Source: Muricoccus pecuniae
GTDB lineage: Bacteria; Pseudomonadota; Alphaproteobacteria; Acetobacterales; Acetobacteraceae
NCBI RefSeq assembly: GCF_014199205.1
Contig: NZ_JACIJD010000007.1
Location: forward strand, 162,731 to 226,730
Length of the DNA stretch: 64,000 nt
Direction of reading: 5' to 3'
A model generated the notes under the pieces. It ran no database searches. It had not been told where the DNA came from and was given only the letters and a program-made list of their open reading frames with translations. Below, piece after piece: positions 53,712 to 62,445 of this stretch. A program made the position numbers and the translations under genes. The first letter of the stretch is position 1. The number at the start of each line of letters is the position of its first letter.

Positions 53712-54656
53712 ATGACCAACCAGCCGGACGTGACCATCGGCATGCCTGTCCGCAACGGCGGCGAGCAGATCCGTGTGGCACTCGACTCGTTCCTTGATCA
53801 GACGAAGAAGGACTTTCGTCTTCTCATTTCTGACAACCAGTCCACCGACGATACGCTCGCGATCTGTCAGGAGTACGCAGTCCGCGACAGCCGGATCTCC
53901 GTCGTGTCGCAGCCGGTCAATCTCGGCATCTGCGGCAACTTCCGATTCGTCCTGATGCAGGCGCAGACGCCGTTCTTCATGTGGGCGTGCCACGACGATG
54001 TCTGGAGCCCCACCTTCATCGAGCGGAACCACGCAAACCTGCTGGCCAATCCCGGGGCGGTCGCGAGTGGGTCGAAGGTGCTGATGATCCCTGCGCATGG
54101 CGCGCCGCAGATGGCCAAGGGCACGTCGGCGCTGCGCGGCCCCGTGAACGAGAGGCTTCGCCGGTTCTTTGAGGCGCCCAGCGATGCGTCGCGCTTCTAT
54201 TCCCTTTTCCGCACGCGCGAGCTGCAGGAGAGCTTCCCGGCCGATATCGACGTGTTCGGCTATGACTGGATCGTCTTGGCGCTGACCCTACTGAGGGGCG
54301 AGCACCTGGAGTTGCCAGAGGTCCTCCTGAAGCGGGACGACCATGACGCCGACCATTATCACAAGAGCCTTGTTCGCCGGCAGTCCCGCACGCTCCACCG
54401 CTTCCTGCCGCACCTGCCAATGGCGCTGACGCTCAAGCGCGTGCTGCCGGCGGAGCAGTGGAACGCCATCCGGCCGCTCGTGGTCCGCCGCAACATGATC
54501 GAGGCGCTGATGTACGCGCGCAGCCGCTTCCCTGCGCTCAGCCCCGCGCTGCAGCGCCTCTCTGCGCTCGAGAAGGATTTCCGGCACCGCCAGCTCGCCG
54601 CCGGCACACGTGGCGTGGAGAGCGGACCGCGCGATGGCGCCCCCGGCGCCCTCTAG
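53712..54656 (+). CDS. Glycosyltransferase family 2
   Basis: A 314-residue cytosolic GT-A protein. The motifs are VTIGMPVRNGGEQIRVALDS, LLISDNQSTDDT and WACHDDVWSPTF (DxD-type DDD/HDD); the later FGYDWIVLALTLLRGE supplies the catalytic acid region. The start at 53712 after GGGGAA fits MTNQPDVTIG. GC is lower than in the surrounding genes. It is the first gene of a plus-strand operon with MBOAT, FkbH, ACP and SGNH genes, so it should add a sugar that the others then decorate (inference). Confidence 0.87.
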   Translation: MTNQPDVTIGMPVRNGGEQIRVALDSFLDQTKKDFRLLISDNQSTDDTLAICQEYAVRDSRISVVSQPVNLGICGNFRFVLMQAQTPFFMWACHDDVWSPTFIERNHANLLANPGAVASGSKVLMIPAHGAPQMAKGTSALRGPVNERLRRFFEAPSDASRFYSLFRTRELQESFPADIDVFGYDWIVLALTLLRGEHLELPEVLLKRDDHDADHYHKSLVRRQSRTLHRFLPHLPMALTLKRVLPAEQWNAIRPLVVRRNMIEALMYARSRFPALSPALQRLSALEKDFRHRQLAAGTRGVESGPRDGAPGAL

Positions 54657-54670
54657 AGGAGACCGCAGCC

Positions 54671-56284
54671 ATTCTGTTCAATTCCTTCGAGTTCATCGGG
54701 ATCTTCCTCCCGATCGTGCTCATCGGTTTCATGGCGCTCGCCGGGAGCGGTCGTCAGCGCCTCGCGGGCCTCTGGCTCACCTGCGCCTCGCTGGTCTTCT
54801 ACGGCTGGTGGAACCCGATCTACGTGCCACTGCTCTTGGTGAGCATGGGCGCGAACTTCACGCTCGGCGGTATGCTGCGGCGGCGGCCGTCGCGCCCGCT
54901 GCTCTTCGCGGGAATCGCGGCGAACATCCTTCTTCTCGTGTACTTCAAGTACACGGGCTTCCTCGTGCAGGTGGCCGACCAGGTCACGGGCGCGGACTGG
55001 GTGGCGCCGCAGATCGTGCTCCCGCTGGCCATCTCCTTCTACACCTTCCAGCAGATTGCCTATCTCAGCGACGCGCATGACGGCGCGGTAGGCGAGCACG
55101 ACTTCCTCAACTACTGCCTCTTCATCACCTTCTTCCCGCACCTCATCGCCGGGCCCATCACGCATCACCGGGAGATGCTGGACCAGTTCAGCAATCCGGA
55201 TAACTTCCGGCCGCGGTTCGACAACATCTCGGTCGGCGCGACCCTCTTCGTGCTCGGCCTGTTCAAGAAGGTCGTCTTCGCCGACCCGCTCGGGGCAGAG
55301 GCGGCGCCAGTCTTCGCGGCCGCCACGGCCGGCGCGCCGATGCCTTTGCTGGATGCCTGGACGGGGGCGCTGGCCTACACCTTGCAGCTCTACTTCGACT
55401 TCTCCGGCTACAGCGACATGGCCATCGGGCTGGGCCTTCTCTTCGGGATCAGCCTGCCGGCGAACTTCGACAGCCCCTTCAAGGCGCCGAACATCATCCA
55501 GTTCTGGGCGCGCTGGCACATGACGCTGACGCGCTTCCTCACGGCCTACATCTACAACCCCCTCGTTCTCCGGGCGACGCGGGCGCGTGTCGCGGCGGGC
55601 AAGCCGCTTCCGCGGAAGGGCAAGATGAGCGTGGGCACCTTCCTCACCCTCGTCGCTTATCCGACCGTGGCCACGCTGATGATCTCCGGCATCTGGCACG
55701 GGGCGGGCTGGCAGTTCGTCATCTTCGGAGCGCTCCACGCCTTCTACCTCGTCGTCGCCAATGCCTGGCGTGCCTACAAGGCGCACCGGGGATGGGAGCT
55801 GGACAGCAGCAACCCGATCAAGCACGGCGCGGCGGTCCTCACGACCTTCCTCTGCGTCGTCGTCGGCTCCGTCTTCTTCCGCTCATCCGACGTTCCGGCG
55901 GCGCTGAACATGCTTTCGGGGATGGTGGGGATGCAGGGCGTCCAGCTATCGCCCATCCTGGCCAAGTTTCCGATGGTGTCGGAGATCGCGGCGATGCTCG
56001 GGATCGAGGTGTCCCAGCCGGCCTTCTTCCGGCCCACCGTGGCGGCCCAGATCGCGCTCCTCCTGCTCTTCGTCTGGACGATGCCGAACACGCAGCAGTG
56101 GCTCCAGCACTACCGCACGGCGCTGGCCTGGCGGCCCCGGCCGCACTGGCTGGAGGGCGTCCTTCCCGGCATGTCCTGGCGGCCGTCGCCGGTCTACGCC
56201 GTCGTCATTGGCGTGGTCGGCTTCTATGTCCTGGCCAGGGCCATGTCGGTCGCGCCGACCGAATTCCTCTACTTCCAGTTCTGA
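54671..56284 (+). CDS. MBOAT family O-acyltransferase (AlgI-like), probable ATT start
   Basis: A 537-residue polytopic protein. It has LPLAISFYTFQQIAYLSD, PHLIAGPITHHREML, LQLYFDFSGYSDMAIGLG and the conserved His in ISGIWHGAGWQF (about residue 343), all MBOAT hallmarks. Relatives such as AlgI transfer acyl groups to exported polysaccharide. Homologues begin MLFNSFEF, and here ILFNSFEF follows AGAGGAGA at 8-base spacing, so the start codon appears to be ATT at 54671. The first downstream ATG is 20 codons into the first helix. Alternatively CTG at 54674 or an upstream frame. Confidence 0.88.
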   Translation: MLFNSFEFIGIFLPIVLIGFMALAGSGRQRLAGLWLTCASLVFYGWWNPIYVPLLLVSMGANFTLGGMLRRRPSRPLLFAGIAANILLLVYFKYTGFLVQVADQVTGADWVAPQIVLPLAISFYTFQQIAYLSDAHDGAVGEHDFLNYCLFITFFPHLIAGPITHHREMLDQFSNPDNFRPRFDNISVGATLFVLGLFKKVVFADPLGAEAAPVFAAATAGAPMPLLDAWTGALAYTLQLYFDFSGYSDMAIGLGLLFGISLPANFDSPFKAPNIIQFWARWHMTLTRFLTAYIYNPLVLRATRARVAAGKPLPRKGKMSVGTFLTLVAYPTVATLMISGIWHGAGWQFVIFGALHAFYLVVANAWRAYKAHRGWELDSSNPIKHGAAVLTTFLCVVVGSVFFRSSDVPAALNMLSGMVGMQGVQLSPILAKFPMVSEIAAMLGIEVSQPAFFRPTVAAQIALLLLFVWTMPNTQQWLQHYRTALAWRPRPHWLEGVLPGMSWRPSPVYAVVIGVVGFYVLARAMSVAPTEFLYFQF

Positions 56285-56305
56285 ACCTCGCGAAACGGGA
56301 AAGAC

Positions 56306-58246
56306 ATGGAACAGCTCGCCTGGCTTCCAGCCCATCCGGATCTCGCCGTGGCGATCACCGCGGCGCGCCGCGAGGCCGATCCTTCGGCAGCCCTTGTAAA
56401 AGCCGTCCGCCTCGCCGGCTATCGGCGGGACTTCACGGCGACTGGCCGCATCGACAAGCTTGCCGCCCGCGCCCTCTCCGAGGGCGCGGAGCCGGCGGCG
56501 GCGGGGCTGATGCCCTATCGGCTCGCCATCCTCGCTTCCCACACCGTCGATCATCTGGCGCCGGGCATCCGCGTGGCGGGCCTCGCGCGGCGCCTCGCTC
56601 TCTCGGTGCATGTGGCGCCCTACGGGCAGTACCGTCAGGCCCTGCTCGGCCATGATCCGGAGCTGGAGGCCTTCCAGCCCCAGATGGTCCTCCTCGCCCT
56701 CGATGCGCGCGACGCGCCGCTGAACCTTCCGCTCGAAGCCTCCGAGGAAGCGGTGGCGGAGGCGGTTCGCGGCCGCGTGGAGGAGTTGCGGACCCTCTGG
56801 CGCCGTGCGCGGCAGCGCTTCGCCGCGCAGGTCGTGCAGCAGACCCTGGTGGCGGCCGATCCGCCCGTCTTCGGCTCCTTCGAGGGGCTGGTGGCGGCAT
56901 CTCCCACCGCGATCGTCGAGCGGCTCAACGTCGCCATCCGCGCGGCGGCGCGGGAGGAGGGCGTGCTGCTGCTCGACCTTGCCTGGGTGGCCGCGCGGCA
57001 CGGGCAGGGGATCGGGCTTGCGGATCCCGTCCGCTGGCATCAGGCGAAGCAGCTCGTCAGCCACGTGCTCGCGCCCTTCTACGGCGATCTCGTGGCGCGC
57101 ATCGCGGGCGCCGCCGCGGGCCTCTCGCGCAAGTGCCTCGTGCTCGATCTCGACAACACGCTCTGGGGCGGGGTCATCGGGGATGACGGCATCGAGGGAA
57201 TCAAGCTCGGGCAGGGCAGTGCGACGGGCGAGGCCTTCCTCTCCTTCCAGCGCTACGCGGCGCTGCTGGGCAAGCGGGGCGTCATCCTGGCCGTCTGCAG
57301 CAAGAACGACCTGGCGGTGGCCGAGGCGGCCTTCACCAACCACCCCGAGATGGCCCTCAGGCGGGCCGACATCGCCTGCTTCGTGGCGAACTGGACGGAC
57401 AAGGCCAGCAACCTGCGCCACATCGCGAAGACCCTCAACATCGGCCTCGACAGCCTCGTCTTCGTCGATGACAACCCGGCCGAGCGCGACATCATCCGTC
57501 GCGAGCTGCCCGAGGTCGGCGTGCCCGAACTACCCGAGGACGTGGCGGGCTATGCCGAGCGCGTGGCCGATGCGGGATACTTCGAGACCGTCTCCTTCAC
57601 CGCGGACGACGCGGCGCGCGGGCGCGCCTACGCGCTGAACGAGGAGCGCCGGGCCGCGCTGGAGCAGGCATCCGACATGGATGGCTACCTGCGCGGGCTC
57701 GGGATGGTGATGACGGCCCGCAGCATCGGCGCGGGCGACCTGCCGCGCGCGACGCAGCTCATCAACAAGACGAACCAGTTTAACCTGACCACGCGCCGCT
57801 ACACCGAGGCGGCGGTGGAGGAGCTGGCCACCAATCCCGAGGCGCTCGCCCTTTCCGTGCGGCTCAGCGACAAGTTCGGGGACAACGGGCTCATCAGCGT
57901 CATCCTCGCCCGGCCGGATCCCGCCCTGCCGCGCGGCGAGCTGCTGATCGACACCTGGCTCATGAGCTGCCGCGTGCTCGGCCGGCAGGTGGAGCAGGCG
58001 ACGCTCGGCGTGCTCATCGAGGAGGCGCGGCGGCGCGGCATTGAGGCTCTCGTCGGCGAGTACAGGCCGAGCGGGCGGAACAGCATGGTGGCCGAGCACT
58101 ATGCAAGGCTTGGCTTCACGCCCTGCGCCTCGCCGGAGGGTGCGCAGCCGGACGCGCTGTTCTGGCGCCTGGAGATTGGCACGGCGACCGTGCCAGCCCA
58201 TTTCATCCAAGTCGAAACCAGCATCGAACAAGCGGTGATGTCATGA
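56306..58246 (+). CDS. HAD-IIIC family phosphatase/FkbH-like protein
   Basis: A 646-residue protein with three parts: an N-terminal SGNH-like region (LAILASHTVDHLAPGIRVAG), a HAD-IIIC domain with VLDLDNTLWGGVIGDDG (Asp281 and Asp283) and a C-terminal GNAT-like region. FkbH proteins take 1,3-bisphosphoglycerate, load a phosphoglyceryl group onto an acyl carrier protein and remove the phosphate, giving glyceryl-ACP. An ACP gene overlaps its 3' end by 4 bases, as in polyketide loci, but no polyketide synthase is nearby. This points to a glyceryl-type donor for the MBOAT protein (inference). Confidence 0.9.
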   Translation: MEQLAWLPAHPDLAVAITAARREADPSAALVKAVRLAGYRRDFTATGRIDKLAARALSEGAEPAAAGLMPYRLAILASHTVDHLAPGIRVAGLARRLALSVHVAPYGQYRQALLGHDPELEAFQPQMVLLALDARDAPLNLPLEASEEAVAEAVRGRVEELRTLWRRARQRFAAQVVQQTLVAADPPVFGSFEGLVAASPTAIVERLNVAIRAAAREEGVLLLDLAWVAARHGQGIGLADPVRWHQAKQLVSHVLAPFYGDLVARIAGAAAGLSRKCLVLDLDNTLWGGVIGDDGIEGIKLGQGSATGEAFLSFQRYAALLGKRGVILAVCSKNDLAVAEAAFTNHPEMALRRADIACFVANWTDKASNLRHIAKTLNIGLDSLVFVDDNPAERDIIRRELPEVGVPELPEDVAGYAERVADAGYFETVSFTADDAARGRAYALNEERRAALEQASDMDGYLRGLGMVMTARSIGAGDLPRATQLINKTNQFNLTTRRYTEAAVEELATNPEALALSVRLSDKFGDNGLISVILARPDPALPRGELLIDTWLMSCRVLGRQVEQATLGVLIEEARRRGIEALVGEYRPSGRNSMVAEHYARLGFTPCASPEGAQPDALFWRLEIGTATVPAHFIQVETSIEQAVMS

Positions 58247-58491
58247 CCGAGGCCGAAGTCTACAGCAACCTCACGAGCGTCTTTCGGGAAGTCTTCGACG
58301 ACGACACCCTGCAGCTGACCCCCGAGACGACCGCCGACGATGTGGATGGCTGGGACAGCGCGGCGCATGTGAGCCTGGTCGTCGCGGCGGAGATGCGGTT
58401 CGGCCTGCGCTTCCGCACGGCCGAGTTGGAATCCCTGCACAACGTGGGCGAGTTCGCTCAACTTATCCAATCCAAGCTGGAGGCACGCTGA
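58243..58491 (+). CDS. Acyl carrier protein
   Basis: An 82-residue acidic helical protein with the phosphopantetheine site Ser39 in DGWDSAAHVSLV. It starts at an ATG overlapping the FkbH-like stop and ends 4 bases before the SGNH-like gene. The canonical site is DSL; here DSA is a mild variant. It is not the fatty-acid ACP: it is a dedicated carrier for the glyceryl or related group loaded by the upstream enzyme and passed to the MBOAT protein (inference). Confidence 0.9.
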   Translation: MTEAEVYSNLTSVFREVFDDDTLQLTPETTADDVDGWDSAAHVSLVVAAEMRFGLRFRTAELESLHNVGEFAQLIQSKLEAR

Positions 58492-58495
58492 AGCC

Positions 58496-59569
58496 ATGTC
58501 TGCTCCCGCATCGGAGAGGCGCGTCGCACCCGGCCGGGCCGGATCGGGCGGGGGAGGGAAGGGGGATGCCCCGCGCGCGGAGATCAAGCCGCGCTACATC
58601 TGGACGATGCTGGGGAGCCTGGCCGGGAGCTTCCTGCTCTTCTATCTCTTCCTCTTCGGCCTGTCGGCGACGGACAACCTGCCGCCGCCGAGCTTCGCCA
58701 ACTCCATCTGCGTGGACGAGAAGCTCGCCTTCCACCGTGAGAACCCGGACCGCAGGCCCAACCTGCTCGTCATCGGCTCGTCCGTGGCCTGGCGGCATTT
58801 CGACGGGGACGTGGTGGCGCAGGAGACGCCGGCGGCGATCCCGCTCAATGGCGGGTTCTGCGGCCTCACGGCCAACCAGAGCGCCTATGCCGGCAACTGG
58901 CTTCTCCAGCATTACTCCGGCGTGCGGGAGGTCCTGCTGATCGCGAGCCCTGAGGACTTCAAGGCCTGCACCAAGTTCCGCACCGAGGTCTTCGACGCCA
59001 GGGATGCCGACGCCTATGTCTTCGGCAAGGCCTCCCCCTGGCCCTACTACATCAAGTACTTCTCCCCGGGCTCCCTCCTGCGCAACGCGATGACCGTGGC
59101 GAAGCAGCGCTCGGGAGAGAACGCGGTCGATCCGCTGGTCTTCGACCGCTACGGCAGCGGGCCCGTCCGCATGACGGGGGACCGGGACACGCTGCTCTAC
59201 GGCGCTGTGGAACGTCTGGACCAGACCTGCTTCGAGGCTCTCGGCCAGATGGCAGCCAAGATGAAGCAGGAGGGCCGCCGCCTGATGGTCGCCTCCACTC
59301 CCATGCACCCGGAGTGGAGGGCCCTCTACGACGCCGATGGCGCGGTGCTCAGGCAGTTCAGCACGCGGATCCGCCAGGCCATCGAGCCTTTCGGGGGCGA
59401 GTATTGGGATGCGGCCTCGGCAGGGCTGATCGGCGAGGAAGGGTTCTATGACGGCATCCACCTCCGCTGGTCGGCCGTCGCGCCCTTCAGCGCGGCGCTG
59501 GCGCAGCAGTTCCAGTTCGGCCGCGCGCCGGTCTCGGTCGCTGCCCAGAATTCCGACCGGAAGCTGTAG
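58496..59569 (+). CDS. SGNH-like membrane-anchored protein of the MBOAT operon
   Basis: A 357-residue protein with a basic N-terminal stretch, one transmembrane helix (about 33-56) and a periplasmic domain. The domain starts with LLVIGSSVAWRHF (Ser95-Ser96), an SGNH/GDSL block I-like motif, and ends with DGIHLRWSAV (Asp319, His322), which fits the DxxH block V. Such proteins partner MBOAT acyltransferases, as AlgJ/AlgX do for AlgI, and finish transfer of the acyl group to the polysaccharide in the periplasm (inference from architecture). Followed by a strong terminator. Confidence 0.78.
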   Translation: MSAPASERRVAPGRAGSGGGGKGDAPRAEIKPRYIWTMLGSLAGSFLLFYLFLFGLSATDNLPPPSFANSICVDEKLAFHRENPDRRPNLLVIGSSVAWRHFDGDVVAQETPAAIPLNGGFCGLTANQSAYAGNWLLQHYSGVREVLLIASPEDFKACTKFRTEVFDARDADAYVFGKASPWPYYIKYFSPGSLLRNAMTVAKQRSGENAVDPLVFDRYGSGPVRMTGDRDTLLYGAVERLDQTCFEALGQMAAKMKQEGRRLMVASTPMHPEWRALYDADGAVLRQFSTRIRQAIEPFGGEYWDAASAGLIGEEGFYDGIHLRWSAVAPFSAALAQQFQFGRAPVSVAAQNSDRKL

Positions 59570-59630
59570 TACGAAGACAGGACCGGCCGCCCTCGGCGGC
59601 CGGGCTCCTGCATCGGGCACGCTTGAATAA

Positions 59631-59665
59631 GAAAGGGGCCTCCGGCATGTCCGGAGGCCCCTTTC
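59631..59665. terminator. Bidirectional terminator between convergent operons
   Basis: A perfect 15-bp stem GAAAGGGGCCTCCGG/CCGGAGGCCCCTTTC (59631-59645 and 59651-59665) with a 5-base loop lies between the SGNH gene and the convergent beta-barrel gene. AAA/TTT on the outer arms can serve both directions. Confidence 0.88.
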
Positions 59666-59751
59666 TCTTTCCCGCTCCGGGCCGGCTCGGCCAGCACCGC
59701 CTGCGGCCCCGTGGCCGGGAGCCCGCCCGGCCAGCCGGGCGCAGGCTCTGC

Positions 59752-61074
59752 CTACAGGGAGAAGCGGAGGCGGAGCTGCACCTGGTTGCGGCCGTACTCG
59801 CTGACGCCGTTCGGCGCCTCCAGTCGCTCGGTGTGCTGGTAAAGGCCGATCAGCGCGATGTTGCGGTTCAGCGACCAGCGCGCCTGGACGAGTCCGATGC
59901 CGTCGGAGACGGTGCCGACGCCGCGGGGATACTGCCGCCGCTCCGCCCGGATCTCGCCGCTGACGATGACGTTGCGGAGAAGTTCATGGTCGACGGTCAG
60001 CCGGGCCGCCGTGCGGGTGAAGCTCACGCTCGATTCGCGGATCGACTCCTCGATCGTGCGCGAGAGGCCGAGCGAGAGGGTGGTGAGCTGGGTCGGGACA
60101 TAGGTGATCTGTCCCTCAAAGGCCGCGCCGGAGAGGGACTTCAGCCCGGGCTCCTCGTAGTTCCGGTTACGGTAGCCCGCGACGAATCGGCCCTGCCACA
60201 GGCCCGTGAAGTCGTACTGGAGGCCACCCTGGGCCTCCCAGGTGAAGGAGTCGCGGCCGCTCTGCGAGGCTTCGCGGTAGGTGATGTCCTGCAGCCGCAC
60301 GAGGGCGAGGATATAGCGGCCTGGCACGAAGGCGTAGTCCGCCGTGAACTCGCCGAGGAGGATGTTGTGGTCGTTGACGGAGGTGATGTCTCGGAAGTTG
60401 CCGACCGTCACGTCCTGGTACCGCTGCAGCCGGTAGTCGACGGTCGTGCCGAGGCGCACCCGGTTGAAGGCCGCCGTGCCGCCGACCTGGAAGATGTCGG
60501 TATCGAAGGGAATCGGAACGCGCGACCCTTCCTGCTGGACCTCGAAGTTGTCGGTCTCGTAGTGGCTCCGGATGTGGTCGTAGCGGAACTGCAGCGATGA
60601 TGCCCGGCCAATGTCATAGCGCCCGAAGGCGCCGGCGCTGTAGTCGAGCCAGTTCAGGTCGCTGTCCTGGAAGTACTGCCGCGTTGCCTGGCTCGCGGTG
60701 ACGCCGAGCGCGTGCCGGGACCAAGTGGTCGCGCCGCTGACGGCGAGCTGCTGCTGGGCGAAGGCGCCGGTGCGCTTCTCCCCCTGGCCGGGCACGAGGT
60801 TGTCGTCATAGCCGACGCCGGCGTCCACGGACGCGTCCAGCCGGAAGCCGGGGAGCCTCACGCCCAGCGGGTCGAACTCGGGCCGCTGCCGGGTGAGGAC
60901 CGTGACGCCGCGGGCCGTGTCCTCGGCCCTGAAGGTCGTCTGCGCCTCCGCGGAGAGGGGCGGCAGCAGCAGGGTCAAGGTGCTGGCCAGGGAGGTGGCC
61001 ACGAGGGCCCGGTGCGAGCTGGGTTTCATGGGACGATGCCGGACCAGGGATGCGAATGACGACTGGGCGTTCAT
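59752..61074 (-). CDS. Outer membrane beta-barrel protein (BBP2-like)
   Basis: A protein of about 440 residues with a signal peptide ending at SAEAQ. The mature part has many alternating strands (VDAGVGYDDNLVP, RYDHIRSHYETDN, LGTTVDYRLQRY) and ends in a C-terminal aromatic strand QVQLRLRFSL, as in outer-membrane barrels. It matches the BBP2_2 (PF10082) group found in EPS loci. It may be a surface or export factor for the polysaccharide. Starts at 61074 or 61029 are both possible; a longer frame reaches 61119. No clear ribosome site. Confidence 0.84.
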   Translation of the reverse strand: MNAQSSFASLVRHRPMKPSSHRALVATSLASTLTLLLPPLSAEAQTTFRAEDTARGVTVLTRQRPEFDPLGVRLPGFRLDASVDAGVGYDDNLVPGQGEKRTGAFAQQQLAVSGATTWSRHALGVTASQATRQYFQDSDLNWLDYSAGAFGRYDIGRASSLQFRYDHIRSHYETDNFEVQQEGSRVPIPFDTDIFQVGGTAAFNRVRLGTTVDYRLQRYQDVTVGNFRDITSVNDHNILLGEFTADYAFVPGRYILALVRLQDITYREASQSGRDSFTWEAQGGLQYDFTGLWQGRFVAGYRNRNYEEPGLKSLSGAAFEGQITYVPTQLTTLSLGLSRTIEESIRESSVSFTRTAARLTVDHELLRNVIVSGEIRAERRQYPRGVGTVSDGIGLVQARWSLNRNIALIGLYQHTERLEAPNGVSEYGRNQVQLRLRFSL

Positions 61075-61324
61075 TCGTCCATCGTATGAGACGGCTATCC
61101 GACCGACTAGCCTTCTCACGAGATTGACGCAGCATCGGCTTGCCGGCGTGTGGAATTGGACACGCCGGAGCGGTGGGGGAGGCTACCTGCTTGCGGCGAT
61201 GTGGCGAGGGTGGTGCCGGGCATGGCCGAGGCGCTCGCAAAGCGCGTTCGGGCGATCTCGGGAGACTGGTCAGCTCACCGGCAGACAGGGTGTGAAGCTC
61301 AAGGACCGTTTGGCCCGGCCTTGG

Positions 61325-61516
61325 TCAGAAGAGGATGAAGCCGATCGCGAGCCAGAAAGGAATGGAGAGAATCAGGCCAACCACGATGCCGAAGGCGGGA
61401 CCCCTGCCTCTCTCGATCGTGGCAGCCCGGTCCTTGTCCATAAGGCGGCGTTCGACGCTCCCGTGAGAACCGGGCCACCAAGGCCGCATGGTCGTCGAAC
61501 GAACCAGTCCAACCAT
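61325..61516 (-). CDS. Small single-helix membrane protein
   Basis: A 63-residue protein with a basic N-terminus and a C-terminal hydrophobic helix (residues 41-62, FGIVVGLILSIPFWLAIGF). The ATG at 61516 has a weak GGTGATGG upstream. A helix at the extreme C-terminus implies a tail-anchored or single-pass inner-membrane protein. It is unassigned, and it lies alone between the barrel and sugar-transferase genes. It could have a regulatory or stabilising role in EPS synthesis, but nothing supports that directly. Confidence 0.55.
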   Translation of the reverse strand: MVGLVRSTTMRPWWPGSHGSVERRLMDKDRAATIERGRGPAFGIVVGLILSIPFWLAIGFILF

Positions 61517-61537
61517 CGTCCATCACCTTGTTTCAGG

Positions 61538-61612
61538 GACGTTAACCTCGCTTCAATCGAGTTAACGTCCGACTACCAAGGGAGGAAATCATAACTTGAT
61601 TGTGATATCAAG
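61538..61612. promoter_or_regulatory. Paired palindromes upstream of the small membrane gene
   Basis: Two dyads: CGTTAAC(C)TCG ... CGAGTTAACG around 61540-61567, and CTTGAT-TGTGAT-ATCAAG at 61595-61612. The second resembles an FNR-type half-site pair but with 6 rather than 4 bases between the halves. Candidate operators or processing sites. Confidence 0.4.
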
Positions 61613-61734
61613 TGATGGTGCTGCCGGTAGGATTTCGGCCTAGGCGACCCCTGCCTTGCTTGACAAACGCAGGGGGCTCTGCCTGGAAGGAAGGGCAGGG
61701 GGGCCTGATCAGGGCGTGACGCTGAGCCCCGTGC

Positions 61735-62445
61735 TCATACCGCGCCCCGCCTCATCAGAACCGCCGGCACGGTCTTGGCCAGGATCTTGATGTCGCCCCA
61801 AAGGGAGAAGCTCTGGACGTACCGGGCATCGAGCGCGACGCGCTCGCTGTAGCTCGTGTCGCTCCGGCCGCTCACCTGCCAGAGACCCGTGACACCAGGC
61901 CTGACGGCGAGATAGGCCGACGCCGCGGGCCCGTACTGCTCGATGAGCTCGGCCTGCACCACCGGCCGGGGGCCGACCAGGCTCATGTCGCCGCGCAGCA
62001 CGTTGATCAGCTGGGGGAGCTCGTCGAGACTCGTCGCGCGCAGGAAACGCCCGATCGGCGTCACGCGCGGGTCCTTCGGCAGCTTCCGCGTCCGATTCCA
62101 GAGATCCGCCGCAACAGGGTCCTGCGCGAGCAGCGTCGCCAAGGCCTGCTCCGCATTCGGAACCATGCTGCGGAACTTCAGGCAGCGGAAGGTACGCCCG
62201 CCCCGCCCGACGCGCAGGTGACCGAAGATCGCGTTTCCACCATCCGACCTGACGATCAGCGCGATGGTCAGCATGAGGGGAAGCAGGATGACGAGCATCG
62301 TCGCCGCGAGGACGATGTCGAGGCCCCGCTTCGAAGCGAGCTGCCATCCATGCTGCCCAACGTCTAGGTCGATCACGCGCACCGGCCGAAACGCGCCCTC
62401 CCCGTCTGCTCCGGCGACGCGAGCGGCCACACTCGTATCAATCAT
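61735..62445 (-). CDS. Initiating sugar-phosphate transferase (bacterial sugar transferase)
   Basis: A 236-residue monotopic phosphoglycosyl transferase of the PglC/WcaJ catalytic type. One N-terminal hydrophobic segment (KRGLDIVLAATMLVILLPLM) is followed by VGRGGRTFRCLKFRSM, the Asp-Glu catalytic dyad region in RATSLDELPQLINVLRGDMS, LVGPRPV and RPGVTGLWQVSGRSD. It transfers a sugar phosphate from an NDP-sugar to undecaprenyl phosphate and so starts repeat-unit synthesis. It lacks the large N-terminal domain of WcaJ, like ExoY. Its own promoter should be in the 596-base region upstream. Confidence 0.93.
   Translation of the reverse strand: MIDTSVAARVAGADGEGAFRPVRVIDLDVGQHGWQLASKRGLDIVLAATMLVILLPLMLTIALIVRSDGGNAIFGHLRVGRGGRTFRCLKFRSMVPNAEQALATLLAQDPVAADLWNRTRKLPKDPRVTPIGRFLRATSLDELPQLINVLRGDMSLVGPRPVVQAELIEQYGPAASAYLAVRPGVTGLWQVSGRSDTSYSERVALDARYVQSFSLWGDIKILAKTVPAVLMRRGAV

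Noticed and set aside
54458..54670. Upstream extension of the MBOAT frame to an ATG at 54458.
   Set aside because: It overlaps the conserved end of the GT2 gene, is Arg/Pro-rich and has no homologue-like content; the family N-terminus begins at 54671.
61595..61612. Calling the CTTGAT...ATCAAG dyad a true FNR box.
   Set aside because: The spacing between half-sites is 6 bases, not the 4 required by the consensus.
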